Shown: positions 1 to 9,405 of the stretch, piece after piece
How positions within the stretch are numbered: position 1 is the stretch's first letter
How the letters are laid out: each line of letters starts with the position of its first letter
From: Planctomycetaceae bacterium
GTDB taxonomy: Bacteria > Planctomycetota > Planctomycetia > Pirellulales > Pirellulaceae
Direction of reading: 5' to 3'
DNA length: 64,000 bases
NCBI GenBank assembly: GCA_002724245.1
Contig: PBOG01000195.1
Coordinates: 58,904 to 122,903, forward strand
Notes under the pieces: model-generated
What the model saw: only the letters and a program-made list of their open reading frames with translations
Database searches by the model: none
What the model was told of the DNA's origin: nothing
Program-made: the position numbers and the translations under genes

Positions 1-885
1 TGTGGCTTTGGAGATAACACTGCGTTCCAGTGGAGGGAGCGCAGTCAGGTCGAGATTGCCATTGCGGTGGGCATCCAGGACCTCGACGATCCCGAAAGAA
101 TGAAATGGCAGTCGGCCCGTTCGTAACTCGAAGTACGTGATCGCCAGAGAGTACTGGTCCGTGTTTTGTGAAGGTCGCTGGTTGATACATTCGGGTGCCA
201 TATAAGCGGGTGACCCGGCCATTTCGGTTCCCGTGAGTGTCGCCCATTGATCGCTAAAGAAGCGCGCCAGCCCGAAGTCACCGATCATCACTGATGCACC
301 TGTGAGCATAAGGTTTGCCGGCTTGATATCGCAGTGCTGGATACTGACCTGTTCGTTGTCCAGGAGGTGCTGTGGCGCATTCAAAAAGTCGATTCCCTTG
401 GCGGCTTCCGTCATCGCGTTCAGGAGCTCGTCCGGGGGGATCCCCTCATGGCCTTGCTCTTGGCACTCCTGCAGACGCTCGTGGAGGTTCTTGTCACAGA
501 GCAGTGTTGCGACCACCAGCTGTCGGGGAACGTTCTCGTACGATAACGTTTGTGTTTCGCTGGGAGATTGTGTCTCGCGATCTGATTCGGATTCGTGTTC
601 CTGTGGCGCGTCTTCTGGGGATAACAGCTTGTCGTCTAATACCTGGCCGGCTGAGTTCCGTAACCACAACGCGATGACTGAGGCCAGATGTGGGTGACGG
701 ATCGTCTTGATTTGCTGTACAGCGCGCAGTTCTTTAAGGCCTTGCTGGTCACGTAGATCGAGGAACTTGAGTGCTACTTGCGCACCACCCGGTGAGGTCG
801 CTCTCCAGACTTCACCGAACTGGCCACGTCCCAGGAACGAGTCAAGCCGATAACCGGGGACGGGTTGGTCACCTACTTTGAGCAT
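1..885 (-). CDS. Serine/threonine protein kinase, 3' end truncated by window edge
   Basis: My translation from ATG at 885: MLKVGDQPVPGYRLDSFLGRGQFGEVWRATSPGGAQVALKFLDL...; G-loop, VALK, HCDIKPAN, DFG and MAPE kinase motifs. Absent from ORF track because it runs off the edge. Confidence 0.93.
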   Translation of the reverse strand, partial: MLKVGDQPVPGYRLDSFLGRGQFGEVWRATSPGGAQVALKFLDLRDQQGLKELRAVQQIKTIRHPHLASVIALWLRNSAGQVLDDKLLSPEDAPQEHESESDRETQSPSETQTLSYENVPRQLVVATLLCDKNLHERLQECQEQGHEGIPPDELLNAMTEAAKGIDFLNAPQHLLDNEQVSIQHCDIKPANLMLTGASVMIGDFGLARFFSDQWATLTGTEMAGSPAYMAPECINQRPSQNTDQYSLAITYFELRTGRLPFHSFGIVEVLDAHRNGNLDLTALPPLERSVISKAT

Positions 886-1061
886 CTATTCGGATTCCCG
901 GCCAAGGAGGCGTAGAGGAAAGGGCAGGACCAGGGACAAGAGTTTATGGTCGACAAAACACAGCAAATCGTGACAGCCTGACGGTGTGTGGTTGCGGAAA
1001 CGTCGCCGCTGCAGATGCGCGGCAGTTATCCGGAACCGGTATGGCATCCTGACAAGTGGAA

Positions 1062-2066
1062 TCAGGGAGCCGTATTGACGTTTCGTGGACGAATCCAGGC
1101 ACCATTTCGAAACTGGGATTTGCGTGGATCGAATTCGGTAAGCGACTCCAGACGCAATGGCAGCGTGGGACTCGGAGACGTACGTTTAAACAGGTTTGAC
1201 CAGGAGTTGCCAGCACTTTTCACTTTGAAGGTAGCTGGGCCGGGAGAGACTGGAAAGAGGATCGCGAGTTCGAGTTTGATCACTTTTTGGAGTGTCAATG
1301 GAGTCAGTTTGCGTCGATTGGTCCCCGGCGTACAGGCGGTAACCAATTCGTGATGCTCGAGTATGTCGGTGTAACGTTGCAGATGCTGCTTGACCTCCGG
1401 ACGTTGGGCGATTCGCAAGGCTTCGGACTTGCTACCGCGCCGCAAGGCACGTAAGGCAGCCAGCAGCCGGTTTTGGATGTCGATTTGCTCTCGGTCAGAT
1501 GGACGAAAGCGGTCAGGTTCTTTGAGAATTGCCCGGTCTGCATCGGGGTCAAGCAGAAACAGCATTGCTCGAAAACGACGTTCTTCAGCTGGGTTCCGGG
1601 CGAGGCTGACCATGCCTAACAGGGAGCTGCGGCCCAGAGTTTCTGGTTCCAGAAAAGCGGCGATCAAATAGAGCCGCAGCGCAGCGTGGTGGGCATCCGG
1701 GTCCTTGCGTTTGACGGCCAGTTCTTCCGCCAGATCCCGGTAGCTGGCTGGCTCGTCGTGTTGCAGTGTGGCGAAATCGGCTGCCGAGACGGTGACCACG
1801 ATGAGGGCAATTTCGCTCCGTTCAAGCCGGCGGCGGGCTTTGGTTCCATCAGACCGAACTTCATCGAGGATGACCTGATTGTCATCCTGGCGAATCAAGA
1901 ATCCACGTATCTCTTCTCCGCTCTTGGTGGAAATTAGCACACCCTGCGCGGCGTGTGTAACGCACAGGCATAAGGCAATAGTCAACAACAACCGCAGCCA
2001 GCAGGTTGACAAGAGCCTGACGCCCGCGGTGGTGCGGGCGGTGTTGTCAAGGACGAGGTGTTTCAT
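1062..2066 (-). CDS. Hypothetical exported protein (334 aa) with small N-terminal beta-type domain
   Basis: ORF; hydrophobic signal-like N-terminus; ATGA overlap with upstream gene at 2063-2066. Confidence 0.8.
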   Translation of the reverse strand: MKHLVLDNTARTTAGVRLLSTCWLRLLLTIALCLCVTHAAQGVLISTKSGEEIRGFLIRQDDNQVILDEVRSDGTKARRRLERSEIALIVVTVSAADFATLQHDEPASYRDLAEELAVKRKDPDAHHAALRLYLIAAFLEPETLGRSSLLGMVSLARNPAEERRFRAMLFLLDPDADRAILKEPDRFRPSDREQIDIQNRLLAALRALRRGSKSEALRIAQRPEVKQHLQRYTDILEHHELVTACTPGTNRRKLTPLTLQKVIKLELAILFPVSPGPATFKVKSAGNSWSNLFKRTSPSPTLPLRLESLTEFDPRKSQFRNGAWIRPRNVNTAP

Positions 2067-5000
2067 TCGGTGTTCTCTGCCAGCAAGAGCCAGGTGCGCA
2101 ACAAGGCCGTTTCCCCGCTGCGAAGTTGGGCGACAAGTTCCGTTGTTTTTTCGTCTTCCTGGTGGAGTTGCTCGATGATCGCATCTGCTTGCGACTGAAG
2201 TTTAGCGTGCCTGCGGACGACATCGATGCATAACAGTCGTAACCACAGGCGTTGTAATCGTACCGTCAGGGCAAAGTCATTCGGCGAGAGATATTCTGCC
2301 GCGTCGATCTGTTTGTTGATTTGCATTGCGAAGTGGCGATTCGCACCGGTTACGGCAGGTTCCAGGATTCCAGCGGCATGCCTTGCCAAGGCGGCGAGTA
2401 CTTCCGATGGGGATGTCGCGCCCACGTACTGGGCCTCTGCAAGACCTCGCAAACGGGCCTGTGTCGCGTACGATTCGGTAAGCGATTCCTGCACACTGTC
2501 ATGAATCCCAGTCCCCGAATCGCGTGTTTCAGTATCGTCTCCAGAGAGCGCGTGGCGTAGTAATTGTTGTTGCAAATCGCGTTTCCAGGTTTCCAAGGAC
2601 CCGCCGCTTTGCTCCTCCAGGTCAAGCAGTTTTGCGACCACTTGGGACAATTTTGGGAGGACTTCCTGTTGGGCTGCGATGTGGTCCGCCAAAGCTAGTT
2701 TCAGGTAGGGTAGGTGTCGAAAAGAAGGCAGCGCGGCCAGCATGTAGTCAAATTCGACCTGCCCTTTGTTTTTTCCTGTGAGGTACCGTACCAGCCTGGT
2801 CGCTTGTCCGCCGGTCAGATCGGCATTCCGGGTCAAGTCGACCAGTTGTGACAAGGCGCTCTGGCGTTGTGCGAGCCGTGGCGCGGAGAGCACCTCCAAC
2901 GCACGTGCAATGTAGCGGTCCTGCCGGGTAATTTCGATGGCGCTGCGTGTTGTCCCCGACAATCCCACGTAGGGAGATCTGCCGCGGGGACTGGGATTGT
3001 CCAGGTTGCGTGTTGCTGGTGGAGCACCTGCCCGATGGAGTTGATCGAAGGTGGCGGTTCCCCTTTCTTTCTGGTCCAACGCACATGCCATCGTGTTGAG
3101 ATGGGCCAGTTGCAGAACATCATCGAGCAGCGCCCAGTCCGCATCCCGTGAGGATGGAGAGAGCCGATCAACAGCACTTGCAGCAGCTGACCAGAGGACT
3201 CGCCAGCGACCTTCCGGAGTGGCCGCTGCATCCGTTCCCAAGCTCACACGGACACGTTCTGACACATCCGCGGGTGTCAGTCTGGTACCGGCGGCCGGCT
3301 TTCCAGCACGCGCCAGCAGGAGGTCGGTGAGGTAGGAAACCAGTGAACGATTAGGAATTTCCTGGTACATCTCAAGCAACTTGAGCACTACTGCAGGATC
3401 GGGAGAACGGACACAACGCTCGACTGCGCTGCGGTAGACGTCCCATTCATCACCCACACGACGCAAAGCTTCGACCAGGAAGGCGACGTCCAGCCGGTCG
3501 ATTTCTGCTGCGTCCAGCCAGTTGCGTGCGTCCTGATAGGCGTATTCGCGCAGCTCGTGGATTTTCACCGGATGAAACGCGGCCGCCGCCGTCAGAACAT
3601 GAAAGAAATGTCGCGAAACGGCGGCCCGACATTGGCGGTGCAGTTCCTGTGGCGAAAGGCTGGCGTCGATTAACCAGCCAATTCGTTCGCCGGTCGCTTC
3701 GGCCAATGCTGTCGACCGCTGGTCAGAGAGACTGGGACGTGAAAGTGCTGTGGCCACGGTCTCGATCGTCCAAATGGTGAGATCGAAGGGTGCCTGGTCT
3801 TCCGGGTCGAGCGGCGTTTCGGGATCGAGAATTGTGTCCAGCAATGTATCGCGCAGTTGCTGGGCACTGGTGTCGGAGGGATCTCCTGCATAGCACCCGG
3901 CGAGCACATTTCCCAGCAGCTGGGTTCGGGTTGGAGCGTCGACATTTTCGATGGCCAGGCTGACGAGTCGCTGGTAGGCTGCGGAACGCGTCGTTTCGCT
4001 TCCGGCGCTCAGTTGCTCGAGTGGCTCGCGCCAGGCACTGTCGACTCCACGGGCCTGGGAAATTGCGGCATTCAGGGGTCCGTCGCGCCAGTCGTCTCCG
4101 GCGGTCGTGCGGTCCGTTGTCGCCGCAGCAGCGACCGGTGCTTCCGAGGTGTCTGCGGAGTCGGTGGCTTCCGTGTCACTAGCGGGGCGAGTCGCGCGAG
4201 GTTCAAGCTGCAGGATCTGATAAAGGAGCGCACTACAGATCCCCAGTAGCAGCACGAAGGTAAAACCGAAGAAGGTCATGGTTCGTCGGGCACTGCGCAG
4301 GCGGGTGACCTGGTTTGCCGCCAGACGCTCACTGATGACGGCATTGATCTGGTCACCGGACAAACCCCATTGTTGTCCTTCCTGGTGGAGTTGCTGCCGC
4401 ATGGTTCCATTGATGCGGGACCGATGTTCCAGAAGATCATCGAGCAGCCGGTCAATGAATTCGACCGCTCGTTCCTGTGTGATTGTGCGCACACCGGTAT
4501 CTTGGGCTACGGAGTGGATTGTTTTTTTGGCCAGGGCCATGGAGAGTCCCTCTCCTTGGACCCCAGCGTCCTGAAGTTTGCGGAGGATGCGGGGAGTAAT
4601 AATGCCATGCGGCTGCTGTTGCAAAACTTCACGCAGATGTTTTTCAAACGACTCTACACGCTCCCGCATCTGGGATTCCGTGACGACATCGGCGCGCTCC
4701 TCGGGCTGGGACTGCAGGTGGCCGATTGCCAGTTCGACCTCATCTTCCTCCAGCTTGTGGTCATTCGCGACGGCCGACAGCAGCAGGCGGCTTTGGGTAT
4801 TGATACCGCGATATTCCGCGAGAATGGGCGCTGCGGATGCCAGGAAAGCTCGTATTCTAGGATCGTCGGGCAAGTGGGGTGACGATTCCTGGTCGGATTT
4901 CTGCAGCCCTTTTTCATTGATGACTTGTTGGAGCAGGTGATCAATGTACACCGAGGAGAGCCGGTACTCCTTGAGACCGAGACGAGAGAGCTTCCGCACC

Positions 5001-5764
5001 ACGGCACGTGACAACGTATCGGTGCCTTCACAGAATTCGCGTGCGCGGTCGAGAAATTGTTCAGCGGGAATCCCTGGCGGAGTACTTTCCAAAGACGGCG
5101 GCGGGTTGTCGGTAGCTGGCGTGCCTGCCGATTTCCGTGGCGTGCCTGCCGATTTTAGTGGTACGCCGGTCAGGGACTCCAACAAATCGTGAACGGCAGC
5201 TGCGGCCAGTCCTGTTTCCAAGGCCAGTTTCTCCAGGTCGCTCCGCGTGAGAGTGACCGCAGCATCTTGCGTGACGCGTTGCCGGGCCTGTTCCAGAAAG
5301 GCGTCGATGTGGGCCGCGGTATCCCCAGTTGGTGCTGCCGGCGAGAGGGGTTCTGTGGCGGCCGTTTGTATGGAGGACGTTGCTGTCTGGACGGGCGCAG
5401 GTGGACTCACCCTTGGAGGTGCTGGCGCAGGGGGAGCAGGAAGGGGAGGCGGCTGGGGAGCAGTGGGTTGGCTTTTGGTCTGGGCAGCGGTTACAGGAGG
5501 AGGGTCGGCGACAGGTGCCGTCTCAGAAGGTGAGGCATTTGACTGCCTGGACGCTTGTTGGTGGAGCAGTAGTTGCACCACGATTTGCTGCTGCGCGTCG
5601 GGGATTCCCACTTGCTGCGCGATACGGGCAAGCTGGGTTTCCAGCTCCGGAGTCATTTCGGGCTGTTTGGCCAGGAGCAGGGCTGCTTGCTCCAGGAACG
5701 CTTGCGCCAAGTGATGCTCGTCGGCACGCTGAGATTGTTCGCGTTTATCGGGAGTATCCATCAC
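2063..5764 (-). CDS. Large single-pass transmembrane helical-repeat protein (1233 aa), hypothetical
   Basis: Long ORF; repeated ~45-aa helical modules at N-terminus, Pro/Ala-rich linkers, TM segment MTFFGFTFVLLLGICSALLYQIL, long helical C-terminal region. Confidence 0.85.
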   Translation of the reverse strand: MMDTPDKREQSQRADEHHLAQAFLEQAALLLAKQPEMTPELETQLARIAQQVGIPDAQQQIVVQLLLHQQASRQSNASPSETAPVADPPPVTAAQTKSQPTAPQPPPLPAPPAPAPPRVSPPAPVQTATSSIQTAATEPLSPAAPTGDTAAHIDAFLEQARQRVTQDAAVTLTRSDLEKLALETGLAAAAVHDLLESLTGVPLKSAGTPRKSAGTPATDNPPPSLESTPPGIPAEQFLDRAREFCEGTDTLSRAVVRKLSRLGLKEYRLSSVYIDHLLQQVINEKGLQKSDQESSPHLPDDPRIRAFLASAAPILAEYRGINTQSRLLLSAVANDHKLEEDEVELAIGHLQSQPEERADVVTESQMRERVESFEKHLREVLQQQPHGIITPRILRKLQDAGVQGEGLSMALAKKTIHSVAQDTGVRTITQERAVEFIDRLLDDLLEHRSRINGTMRQQLHQEGQQWGLSGDQINAVISERLAANQVTRLRSARRTMTFFGFTFVLLLGICSALLYQILQLEPRATRPASDTEATDSADTSEAPVAAAATTDRTTAGDDWRDGPLNAAISQARGVDSAWREPLEQLSAGSETTRSAAYQRLVSLAIENVDAPTRTQLLGNVLAGCYAGDPSDTSAQQLRDTLLDTILDPETPLDPEDQAPFDLTIWTIETVATALSRPSLSDQRSTALAEATGERIGWLIDASLSPQELHRQCRAAVSRHFFHVLTAAAAFHPVKIHELREYAYQDARNWLDAAEIDRLDVAFLVEALRRVGDEWDVYRSAVERCVRSPDPAVVLKLLEMYQEIPNRSLVSYLTDLLLARAGKPAAGTRLTPADVSERVRVSLGTDAAATPEGRWRVLWSAAASAVDRLSPSSRDADWALLDDVLQLAHLNTMACALDQKERGTATFDQLHRAGAPPATRNLDNPSPRGRSPYVGLSGTTRSAIEITRQDRYIARALEVLSAPRLAQRQSALSQLVDLTRNADLTGGQATRLVRYLTGKNKGQVEFDYMLAALPSFRHLPYLKLALADHIAAQQEVLPKLSQVVAKLLDLEEQSGGSLETWKRDLQQQLLRHALSGDDTETRDSGTGIHDSVQESLTESYATQARLRGLAEAQYVGATSPSEVLAALARHAAGILEPAVTGANRHFAMQINKQIDAAEYLSPNDFALTVRLQRLWLRLLCIDVVRRHAKLQSQADAIIEQLHQEDEKTTELVAQLRSGETALLRTWLLLAENTE

Positions 5765-5815
5765 CGTTCACTTGGGCTATTGAGTAACCGGTTCGCTCTA
5801 ACAGTAGTTGCATTT

Positions 5816-8473
5816 CTACGGAGTCAGTTGTCGAAATCGCTCACGCCAGGCCGGCGGCCCGTCTTTAGGGTGCAACAATTTGAATTGACGCAGCACTTGT
5901 TGTGCTCGGTTTTTGTCAATTTTTTGCAGACAGAGTATCTGATGGTACTTGGCCTCAAACCAGGTATCGGATGATTTCGCGGATCCTGCCAGGAGAGTTC
6001 TCCAGTGTGCCAGAGATTGCTCCGGGTTTCCGGCACGGAGTTGTACACGACCGGCCCGTTTGAGGTAGTTGCGATCCTTGGGAAAGGCGCTGACCAGTCG
6101 GTCGAGCAGCGTGATGGCTTCCGGGTACTTTTTCAGCGCGGTGGCGTACGAGGCCAGTCGCGACGCTGCGACACGGGCGTTCTTGCGACCGAGGATGGCT
6201 TCTCGACCCGCGCCTAGTCGCTGGCTCAGCTCGTGATAGATCTGATAGCCCGCCATTAACAGGGCTTGCCGTTGGGCACCAGCGGCGTTTGCAAGTTGGC
6301 GATCTACGGCTTGTGCCGACGAGACCAACGCTACCAGGCGATAGGTGGGCTGTGTCGTATGTTTCACGAGCCAATTTGCGTGTTCGCGAATCGAGTCGTC
6401 GCGTACGCGAGACTGCGCCACGCGCAACCACTGGTAATGATAATCGGCTAGAGTCGATTCGGTGGTGGGAAGTGGTTCTGCGAGAGGCTTTGCCCGGTCC
6501 AAAAATCCGGCGGCCAGTTCAACGAGCGGGTCTTTTGCGAGTAGTGACACTTCGGCGGCCAGTACCAGGACTTTGACACGGCGACGGGCGTCGCGGTTTG
6601 TGTCAGCCAGCTTGTCAAAAAGATCCGCGGCCTGGCGAACTCCGTTGGCGAATTTGGTGGCCTGTGTGGCGTTAGCGCGTTGGCTCGACCATTGTTGATG
6701 AAGTAGTGTGCACAAGTCGTATTGCGCGTCTAGGTAGCCATCGTCTTCGGGGCCGACGTTCTGCAGCTGGCGAATGACCTTCTGTGGAGAAGAGTCTCGC
6801 ATCAAACGCGCCGTCCAGCGGTCCGCCTGGCGCGCGTATTCGTGTTGGGGGTAATCTCGTTTGATACTGGCGAGTATGTTAATGGCTCGTGGCAGATAAC
6901 GGGCGTCGTCCTTGCCGAGGCGTTTGTAGCACACGAAGGCATTCCACAGCGCGTCGACAGCAATCGTCTCACCTGCTGCTTTCAGACCACTGACGGATTC
7001 TTCAAAGCCAGGCCCAGCCTCGGCCAGGTTCCCCAGGCGAAACTGGCACATCGCCAGGTCATAACGGCAACGACTACGGAGCGAGGCTTGTGAACTCGCG
7101 TCTTTACTCGCCAGGGCGATGGCGAGAATATCTGCTGCCTTCCGGTAGTCCTCTGGTTGCCGAGTTTGCTCTGCCGCAGTCAAGAGTTGTTGGCCTTTGA
7201 TCCATTGCAAAACCATTCCAGAAGCTGAGCCGATTTGAATCTGGTAGCGAGCAATCAGTCCCAGGATCAGCGTTCTTTGTTGGAGTCGTGCCAGTCCCTT
7301 CAATCCAAGATCACTAAGTGCGGCCTTCTGGGGAGTGTCTTTGGCAGCTCCGTACGCCGCCTGTACCAGCGCCAGACAGAGCCCCAGCTGGCCATTGGTT
7401 GCACTGCCAGAAAATCGGCTGATCCGTCGTTCCGCGTAAGCCAGCACTTCCTGCCAGGCTGCGGCGTGGCAGAGGCTCCGTACGTACCAGTGCGATCCTT
7501 CGTCCCGGATCGCGGGGGACACGGTGGCTTGATCGAGCCACTGAAAACAGATTCGACTATTGGCAACCTGGCCGGTGATGGCTTCTGCCAGACCCAGACC
7601 AATTACGGAGCGTGCCAGGTATTCGGTTTCCAGATTCAGCCAGTCCGAATCGATGTCTTTGAGTGATTCACCCGGTTCAATTCCCAGTAAAAGTTCGAAC
7701 AAACGTCTGGACTTGGCATAGAGCGGGCTGTTTTGATCGACGGATTGGAGAAACCCCTGGTAGTACAGGGACCAGGCGGTGACGTAGGTTGCGCGATTCG
7801 CAATTCCTTGCAGACGACGCCAGTCACTTTGCAGTAGCTGAAAAGCATCTTCAGTCGCAGGCACTTCACGGCTTGTGTCCGGATTGTCCGGGCTGTTCAA
7901 TCCGTTCCGTCGCCGGGCTCGTTGCAGGTTCGCGTCATAGGCGTCCAGCTGTTCCTTGAGTTGATCCGCTTGTTTGTTGAGTTGAGTTTGGAGCTGATCT
8001 AATGGAGGGCTGATCCGCGAGAGAATTCCCAGCGCTTTGCTGCGTGAATCTTGATCGGTCGAATTTCCGATCCATCGACTAGCCAGCGATTCAGCCCGAT
8101 TGTAATCCGCTTGCAGGAGCATGACCTGCAGCGAAGAGGTTTTGGCTTCAGGAAATCGTTTCAGCAAGACCGTGATGCGGGCCACTTGTTCCTGATAGCG
8201 TGCTGCATCAGCAGAATAACGCATCAGTTGACTGGCGTAGAGGTCGGCAATCCGTCGTGCAAGCCTGGTTGCCTCGTTGCCTTTTTGGACGGTATTCAGG
8301 GACTGTTCCAGATGCAGGATTTGCAGATCAACCAAGCCTAACCGGGCCAGAAAACGGTCGACTTGCTGGCGCGTTTGCAGGGCATCGTCTGCACCACTAG
8401 CAAGGCAGACGTTCGTTGCGATCAGTACGAGCGCGCAAAATCCGCGGCGGATTGTGGAGAGTAGACTATTCAT
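5816..8473 (-). CDS. TPR-type exported protein, hypothetical
   Basis: Start chosen at MNSLLSTIRRGFCALVLIATNVCLASGAD (signal peptide); TPR-like helical repeats; the longer ORF start at 8566 would overlap the upstream exbD. Confidence 0.85.
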   Translation of the reverse strand: MNSLLSTIRRGFCALVLIATNVCLASGADDALQTRQQVDRFLARLGLVDLQILHLEQSLNTVQKGNEATRLARRIADLYASQLMRYSADAARYQEQVARITVLLKRFPEAKTSSLQVMLLQADYNRAESLASRWIGNSTDQDSRSKALGILSRISPPLDQLQTQLNKQADQLKEQLDAYDANLQRARRRNGLNSPDNPDTSREVPATEDAFQLLQSDWRRLQGIANRATYVTAWSLYYQGFLQSVDQNSPLYAKSRRLFELLLGIEPGESLKDIDSDWLNLETEYLARSVIGLGLAEAITGQVANSRICFQWLDQATVSPAIRDEGSHWYVRSLCHAAAWQEVLAYAERRISRFSGSATNGQLGLCLALVQAAYGAAKDTPQKAALSDLGLKGLARLQQRTLILGLIARYQIQIGSASGMVLQWIKGQQLLTAAEQTRQPEDYRKAADILAIALASKDASSQASLRSRCRYDLAMCQFRLGNLAEAGPGFEESVSGLKAAGETIAVDALWNAFVCYKRLGKDDARYLPRAINILASIKRDYPQHEYARQADRWTARLMRDSSPQKVIRQLQNVGPEDDGYLDAQYDLCTLLHQQWSSQRANATQATKFANGVRQAADLFDKLADTNRDARRRVKVLVLAAEVSLLAKDPLVELAAGFLDRAKPLAEPLPTTESTLADYHYQWLRVAQSRVRDDSIREHANWLVKHTTQPTYRLVALVSSAQAVDRQLANAAGAQRQALLMAGYQIYHELSQRLGAGREAILGRKNARVAASRLASYATALKKYPEAITLLDRLVSAFPKDRNYLKRAGRVQLRAGNPEQSLAHWRTLLAGSAKSSDTWFEAKYHQILCLQKIDKNRAQQVLRQFKLLHPKDGPPAWRERFRQLTP

Positions 8474-8894
8474 TGTTTCCGAAGGGTACGTACGAGACGA
8501 TGGCAAAACCGGCCCGTTTGCAGGCTTGAACTGCCGCGGCGGCCATCCGGAATGGCGCCTCATCACTCACGCGTACAAATGCGCCGTCGTGTTTGTTTTC
8601 AAATTGCCGCAAGACATCGACCAGTTCTTCGGTGGCGCCGAATTCGCGGCTGCCCAGGCGAAAGACGAAGCGTTCGCCACTGCGAAGGACCTCGACAATC
8701 GCTGGTTCCAGGTCTGAGGCAGCACTGCTGGATTTTTTTTCTACCTTGATTCCAGAATCCAGATTGCGTTCAGTTTTGATGAAACTTGCTGTGGTCATGA
8801 AGAAAATCAGCAGCAGGAATACGACATCGATCATACTCGTCATCGACAGCTCGACCGCAGTGTCACGGCGATGTTTGCGATTGCTGAGTTTCAT
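8466..8894 (-). CDS. ExbD/TolR-family biopolymer transport protein
   Basis: MKLSNRKHRRDTAVELSMTSMIDVVFLLLIFFMTTASF: single TM with conserved Asp, typical ExbD N-terminus. Confidence 0.92.
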   Translation of the reverse strand: MKLSNRKHRRDTAVELSMTSMIDVVFLLLIFFMTTASFIKTERNLDSGIKVEKKSSSAASDLEPAIVEVLRSGERFVFRLGSREFGATEELVDVLRQFENKHDGAFVRVSDEAPFRMAAAAVQACKRAGFAIVSYVPFGNNE

Positions 8895-8946
8895 CGGGGT
8901 ACCTGCAAAACGAACCGTTAGGCCAAGTGGGCCCGGGCCAGTGCAA

Positions 8947-9363
8947 TCACCGGGGCACTTGGACCGCAAAAGAAACGCGTTTGATATTGAGTTGTTCGAG
9001 TGACCTGGCGATTTGGTTGGCAGCGCGGCTTTCGCCTCGCTGGTCAACACGCAATTCGATGTTGATTCGTCGAGGATCGTTGTCCACACGCGCCAGTTCT
9101 TCGTTGACCAGGGTCAGCACTCGGTCTGGTTGCAAGACGCGGCCCAGCATTACCAGCTGTCCATCCTGGCGTATGTTAATTGTCAGGGAAGAGATTTCTT
9201 TGTCACGGGATCCTTCTTGCTGCGGTAGTTCCAGCTGCTCTTCTTTGATTCGGGAAGCCTGGGTCACGGTCATAAAAAAGATCAGCAACAAGAACACGAT
9301 GTCGATCATTGGCGTCATGTTCATTCGCAAAAGGCGGCTGCCTGAACGTTTACTGAGTCGCAT
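8947..9363 (-). CDS. ExbD/TolR-family biopolymer transport protein
   Basis: MRLSKRSGSRLLRMNMTPMIDIVFLLLIFFMTVTQAS: canonical ExbD N-terminus. Confidence 0.95.
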   Translation of the reverse strand: MRLSKRSGSRLLRMNMTPMIDIVFLLLIFFMTVTQASRIKEEQLELPQQEGSRDKEISSLTINIRQDGQLVMLGRVLQPDRVLTLVNEELARVDNDPRRINIELRVDQRGESRAANQIARSLEQLNIKRVSFAVQVPR

Positions 9364-9405
9364 GATTCCATCGCCGTGGGGGAGGTGAAACGCGTGACGT
9401 GTCTG

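Noticed and set aside
302-697. Overlapping plus-strand ORFs (131, 70 and 101 aa)
   Set aside because: Antisense to the kinase gene, no recognisable motifs; shadow ORFs.
5189-5787. Plus-strand ORFs up to 155 aa
   Set aside because: Antisense to the Pro/Ala-rich region of the 1233-aa protein; composition artefact.
8466-9089. Full 207-aa ORF as ExbD
   Set aside because: N-terminal ~65 residues overlap the other ExbD and are unrelated; start moved to 8894.
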